Positions 61,866-64,000 of a stretch of 64,000 nt of DNA are shown in pieces. Made by a program: the position numbers and the translations under genes. The notes below the pieces were generated by a model that was not told where the DNA came from, searched no databases, and saw nothing but the letters and a program-made list of their open reading frames with translations. Origin of the DNA: an uncultured Tateyamaria sp. (GTDB lineage: Bacteria; Pseudomonadota; Alphaproteobacteria; Rhodobacterales; Rhodobacteraceae); the NCBI RefSeq assembly GCF_947503415.1, contig NZ_CANNDS010000004.1, forward strand, positions 310,001-374,000, written 5' to 3'. Numbering within the stretch: position 1 is the first letter of the stretch; every line of letters begins with the position of its first letter.

Positions 61866-61897
61866 GGCCAAGAAAATTCGTACGAATTTTCTTGGCC
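61866..61897. repeat. 32-bp perfect palindrome between dctM and tpiA
   Basis: Half-site GGCCAAGAAAATTCGT followed by its exact reverse complement. It lies in the 55-base convergent gap. As RNA it would form a long perfect hairpin with a U-rich arm, which could terminate both genes; as DNA it could be a dispersed repeat. Confidence 0.75.
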
Positions 61898-61910
61898 TGC
61901 GACCCGCCGA

Positions 61911-62651
61911 TCAAGATGCGGCGAGCGCGTCGATGATGGGTTGGAAATCTGCGGCCTTGAGGGACGCGCCGCCGACGAGAGCACCGTCGACGTTCTCAGC
62001 CTCGAAGATTTCGGCAGCATTCGCGGGTTTCACAGAGCCACCGTAAAGCACGCGTATGGTTGCGCCTTCGTCGCCGAAGCGGGCGGTGAGTTTTTCGCGG
62101 ATCATGTCGTGGGTTTCCACGATCTGTTCCATGGTGGGCACGCGGCCTGTGCCGATGGCCCAGATCGGTTCGTAGGCGATGACGGTGGTGTCTGCCGTGG
62201 CTGCATCGGGGACGGAGCCGTCAAGCTGTGCGGCAATGATATCAAGGCAGTCGGGGCCGAGCCGTTCTTCCTCGCTTTCGCCGATGCAGATGATCGCGGT
62301 CAAGCCCGCCGCGCGCGCGGCTTCGGCCTTGGCGCGAACCTGCGCGTCGCTTTCGCCATGATCTGCGCGCCGTTCGGAATGGCCGACGATGACCGCGCTG
62401 GCCCCAGCATCCTTGAGCATGGGGGCTGCCACATCGCCGGTATGCGCGCCGGTGTCGTGTTCGTGGCAATCCTGACCGCCGATTTCAACCGGGCTGCCCA
62501 GCGTGACGTCGGCGGCGCGCGTGAGTAGGGGCGCCGGGGGGCAGATGATGATTTGCGGGCCATCCTCGCCGCCGGTGAGCGTAGAGAGTTCGGCCAGCAT
62601 CTCGGGTGTGCCGTTCATCTTCCAGTTGCCTGCTGCCAGTTTGCGCCGCAT
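61911..62651 (-). CDS. tpiA: Triosephosphate isomerase
   Basis: Interconverts dihydroxyacetone phosphate and glyceraldehyde 3-phosphate. 246 aa, standard. Catalytic Asn/Lys in AGNWKMNG (residues 7-14), His in VIVGHSERR near residue 92, Glu in IAYEPIWAIGTG near residue 160, and the phosphate loop LYGGSVKPANA. ATG 62651 gives the conserved MRRKLAAGNWK start. Divergent from the oxygenase gene, convergent with dctM. Confidence 0.97.
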   Translation of the reverse strand: MRRKLAAGNWKMNGTPEMLAELSTLTGGEDGPQIIICPPAPLLTRAADVTLGSPVEIGGQDCHEHDTGAHTGDVAAPMLKDAGASAVIVGHSERRADHGESDAQVRAKAEAARAAGLTAIICIGESEEERLGPDCLDIIAAQLDGSVPDAATADTTVIAYEPIWAIGTGRVPTMEQIVETHDMIREKLTARFGDEGATIRVLYGGSVKPANAAEIFEAENVDGALVGGASLKAADFQPIIDALAAS

Positions 62652-62720
62652 GTCGTTTCCTTCCCTGTTTGCGTTGGTCCTAGCATCGCGGTAGGGCTGC
62701 GCCAAGATGGAGTGCGTGAC

Positions 62721-63626
62721 ATGATCCCACGGTTGGATGCGGCGGCCCTTGCGGCTGGGGATGAGGAGAGCCTTGCGGCGCTGGGTGAGGCGGCGACGGG
62801 GGTGGGCTTTGCCACCGTTTACAACACCACTTTGTCCGCTGAACGGGTGGAGGAGGCAATTGCCACGTACCGTGCGTTTTTCCATTTGCCTGAGGCCGAG
62901 AAGCGGGCGGTGGATATGGCGCGGACCGGATCCAATCGCGGGTGGGGTGCGCCGGGATCAGAGCAGGTCGATCCGGAGGCGAACCCCGATTACAAGCAGT
63001 TCTTTGATGTGGGATTTCAGTTGCCCGAGGGCCATCCCCTTGGGGACAAGCGGTTTTATGCGCCGAACCTGTGGCCGAAGGACCCGGCATTTAAGGCCGT
63101 GATAACAGCATATTACAGCGACGCGTTGGATGTGGCGCGGGGGTTGTTGAAGGCGATTGCGCGCGCCATCGGGGCGGATGCGACGCATTTTGACGGGGCG
63201 TTTGAGACACCGATGGCGCTTTTGCGCGGCAACTTTTATCCGGCGCGGCCCGATTGGGCCGGGGCCAAGGACTTCGGGATTGCGACCCATACGGATTATG
63301 GGTGTTTGACCTTGCTTGCCACGGATGGATCGCCCGGGCTGGAGGTGCGCAAGCGTGGCGGCGGGTGGATCCCTGTAGCGGCACCCCCGGGGGAGTTCAT
63401 CATCAACTTTGGTGAGATGCTGGAGTTCTGGACGGCAGGCCGGGTGAAGGCCACGCCGCACAGGGTTGTGGGCGGAACGGCGGAGCGGATTTCGATCCCG
63501 CTGTTTTTCAATCCAACCTATGACACGAATGTGGCCCCGGAGGGGTCGGATGAAGTGATGTTGGCGGGGGATCATCTGTCTGCGCGGTTCGAAGAAACCT
63601 ATGTGCATTTACAAGCAAAGTCATAA
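62721..63626 (+). CDS. 2-oxoglutarate/Fe(II)-dependent oxygenase, isopenicillin-N-synthase-like
   Basis: 301 aa cytosolic non-haem iron enzyme. The iron ligands are visible: HxD in IATHTDYG (near residue 191) and the distal His in KATPHRV (near 255), with the 2-oxoglutarate-binding Arg-x-Ser as ERISIP. The N-terminal domain (GVGFATVYNTTLS, RAFFHLPEAEKR) is the DIOX_N part. The substrate is not predictable. Start ATG 62721. Confidence 0.92.
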   Translation: MIPRLDAAALAAGDEESLAALGEAATGVGFATVYNTTLSAERVEEAIATYRAFFHLPEAEKRAVDMARTGSNRGWGAPGSEQVDPEANPDYKQFFDVGFQLPEGHPLGDKRFYAPNLWPKDPAFKAVITAYYSDALDVARGLLKAIARAIGADATHFDGAFETPMALLRGNFYPARPDWAGAKDFGIATHTDYGCLTLLATDGSPGLEVRKRGGGWIPVAAPPGEFIINFGEMLEFWTAGRVKATPHRVVGGTAERISIPLFFNPTYDTNVAPEGSDEVMLAGDHLSARFEETYVHLQAKS

Positions 63627-63642
63627 GGTTGCAGCGCGAAGC

Positions 63643-63966
63643 TCATAGGTGGTTTAGGGCTTCGCGCGCCAGTGCCGTGGCCTCGTCCGCGTCATCCTGG
63701 GCGCTGTCGGGCAGAAACCAGTAGGGCATGTAGGTGGCGCTGCCGTCCTTGCGTTTGTAGTCCCAGCGCTCGAACTCCATGGCATCGAACCGGTCCTGCA
63801 TCGCGCCTTGGCCTTTGAGCAGGAGGCGGCCATCGCTCATCAGGATGGCAAAGATTGTGCCCTCGCAATAGATCGAGAGGCCGCCGAACATCTTGCGGGT
63901 GGTGAGGGGGCCGAGGCCCGCGAAGAGATCAAGCGCGTGGTCGATCTCTTCGGCGCTGACGGCCAT
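63643..63966 (-). CDS. TfoX/Sxy N-terminal domain protein
   Basis: 107 aa, only the TfoX N-terminal domain. LFAGLGPLTTRKMFGGLSIY and FAILMSDGRLLLKGQGAMQD are the family's signature segments. In gammaproteobacteria the full-length protein activates competence genes; single-domain versions like this in alphaproteobacteria have no established role. A cut-off gene ends one base upstream on the same strand, so they are probably co-transcribed. Confidence 0.88.
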   Translation of the reverse strand: MAVSAEEIDHALDLFAGLGPLTTRKMFGGLSIYCEGTIFAILMSDGRLLLKGQGAMQDRFDAMEFERWDYKRKDGSATYMPYWFLPDSAQDDADEATALAREALNHL

Positions 63967-63967
63967 A

Positions 63968-64000
63968 TTACTGGGCGTTCTGCTCGGCGCTGAGCGCTTC
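63968..64000 (-). CDS. C-terminal end of a gene running off the right edge
   Basis: The last 33 bases read, on the minus strand, EALSAEQNAQ then TAA, one base upstream of the TfoX-like start. Ten residues are too few to identify the product; the tight spacing to the next gene supports a real coding end. Confidence 0.45.
   Translation of the reverse strand, partial: EALSAEQNAQ

Noticed and set aside
60419..62020. 533-codon minus-strand frame over dctM
   Set aside because: Shadow of dctM; composition is dominated by His, Gln, Arg and Asp and no family is recognisable.

Overview
The window looks like a chromosomal segment of a high-GC alphaproteobacterium of the Rhodobacterales, most likely the Roseobacter group. 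The reasons are the family content and gene orders: a cysG-DUF2849-cysI-cysH-DUF934-fpr sulfite block, a form II CO-dehydrogenase-like cox cluster in S-L-M order, a DctPQM TRAP importer beside a DctB/DctD pair, an alphaproteobacterial LexA box ahead of uvrA, and a complete valine/isobutyrate degradation block. I see no rRNA or tRNA gene, CRISPR array, integrase or transposase, and no gene-free gap longer than 300 bases.

Layout. 0-6.5 kb: start of pgk (runs off the left edge), two tandem cyclophilins (one cytosolic, one exported), a DHA2-type efflux pump, a bactofilin with an overlapping M23 peptidase, a DUF455 protein and a Bcp peroxiredoxin. 6.5-20.5 kb: a very long AsmA/YhdP-like envelope protein, queA, two MFS carriers, DUF924, a stand-alone lpdA, an exported unknown, uvrA with an SOS box, and a GAF-EAL phosphodiesterase. 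20.6-27.1 kb: valine catabolism on the minus strand (mmsA, an unknown, acyl-CoA dehydrogenase, ridA, and an in-frame hydrolase-dehydrogenase fusion) with a divergent LysR regulator. 27.2-37 kb: a CBS protein, coaD, an AT-rich Nudix gene, two gap genes with a 47-codon membrane-peptide gene between them, DUF808, tkt, a coiled-coil/zapA pair, and bolA-unknown-grxD.

37-45.5 kb: MoCo-maturation genes plus coxSLM, an SDR, a phasin-like protein, and infC starting at a rare ATC codon. 45.6-53.9 kb: a membrane-anchored Ala/Asp/Thr repeat protein, a LysE exporter of foreign-looking composition, and the assimilatory sulfate/sulfite reduction block with an Lrp-type regulator at its head. 54-62 kb: a cytochrome P450, dctBD and dctPQM. 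61.9-64 kb: tpiA, a 2-oxoglutarate/Fe(II) oxygenase, a TfoX-like protein and the tail of one more gene.

How the parts work together. Pgk, two GAPDHs, Tkt and TpiA cover triose-phosphate and pentose metabolism; LacI-type palindromes resembling GTTAGCGCTAAC lie upstream of both gap genes and suggest common control. The valine block turns isobutyryl-CoA into propionyl-CoA. In the cys block, siroheme synthase supplies the cofactor for CysI, and Fpr plausibly supplies electrons. DctB/DctD most likely controls the adjacent importer through two similar 22-bp sites, yet DctD lacks the sigma-54 contact loop and has an altered Walker A, so the mechanism is probably not classical.

No clear new defence or mobile system is present. 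The most unusual items are the valine-pathway fusion, the altered DctD, repeated GC palindromes, a 32-bp perfect palindrome between dctM and tpiA, a structured intergenic element near 54 kb, and the small gene between the gap paralogues.
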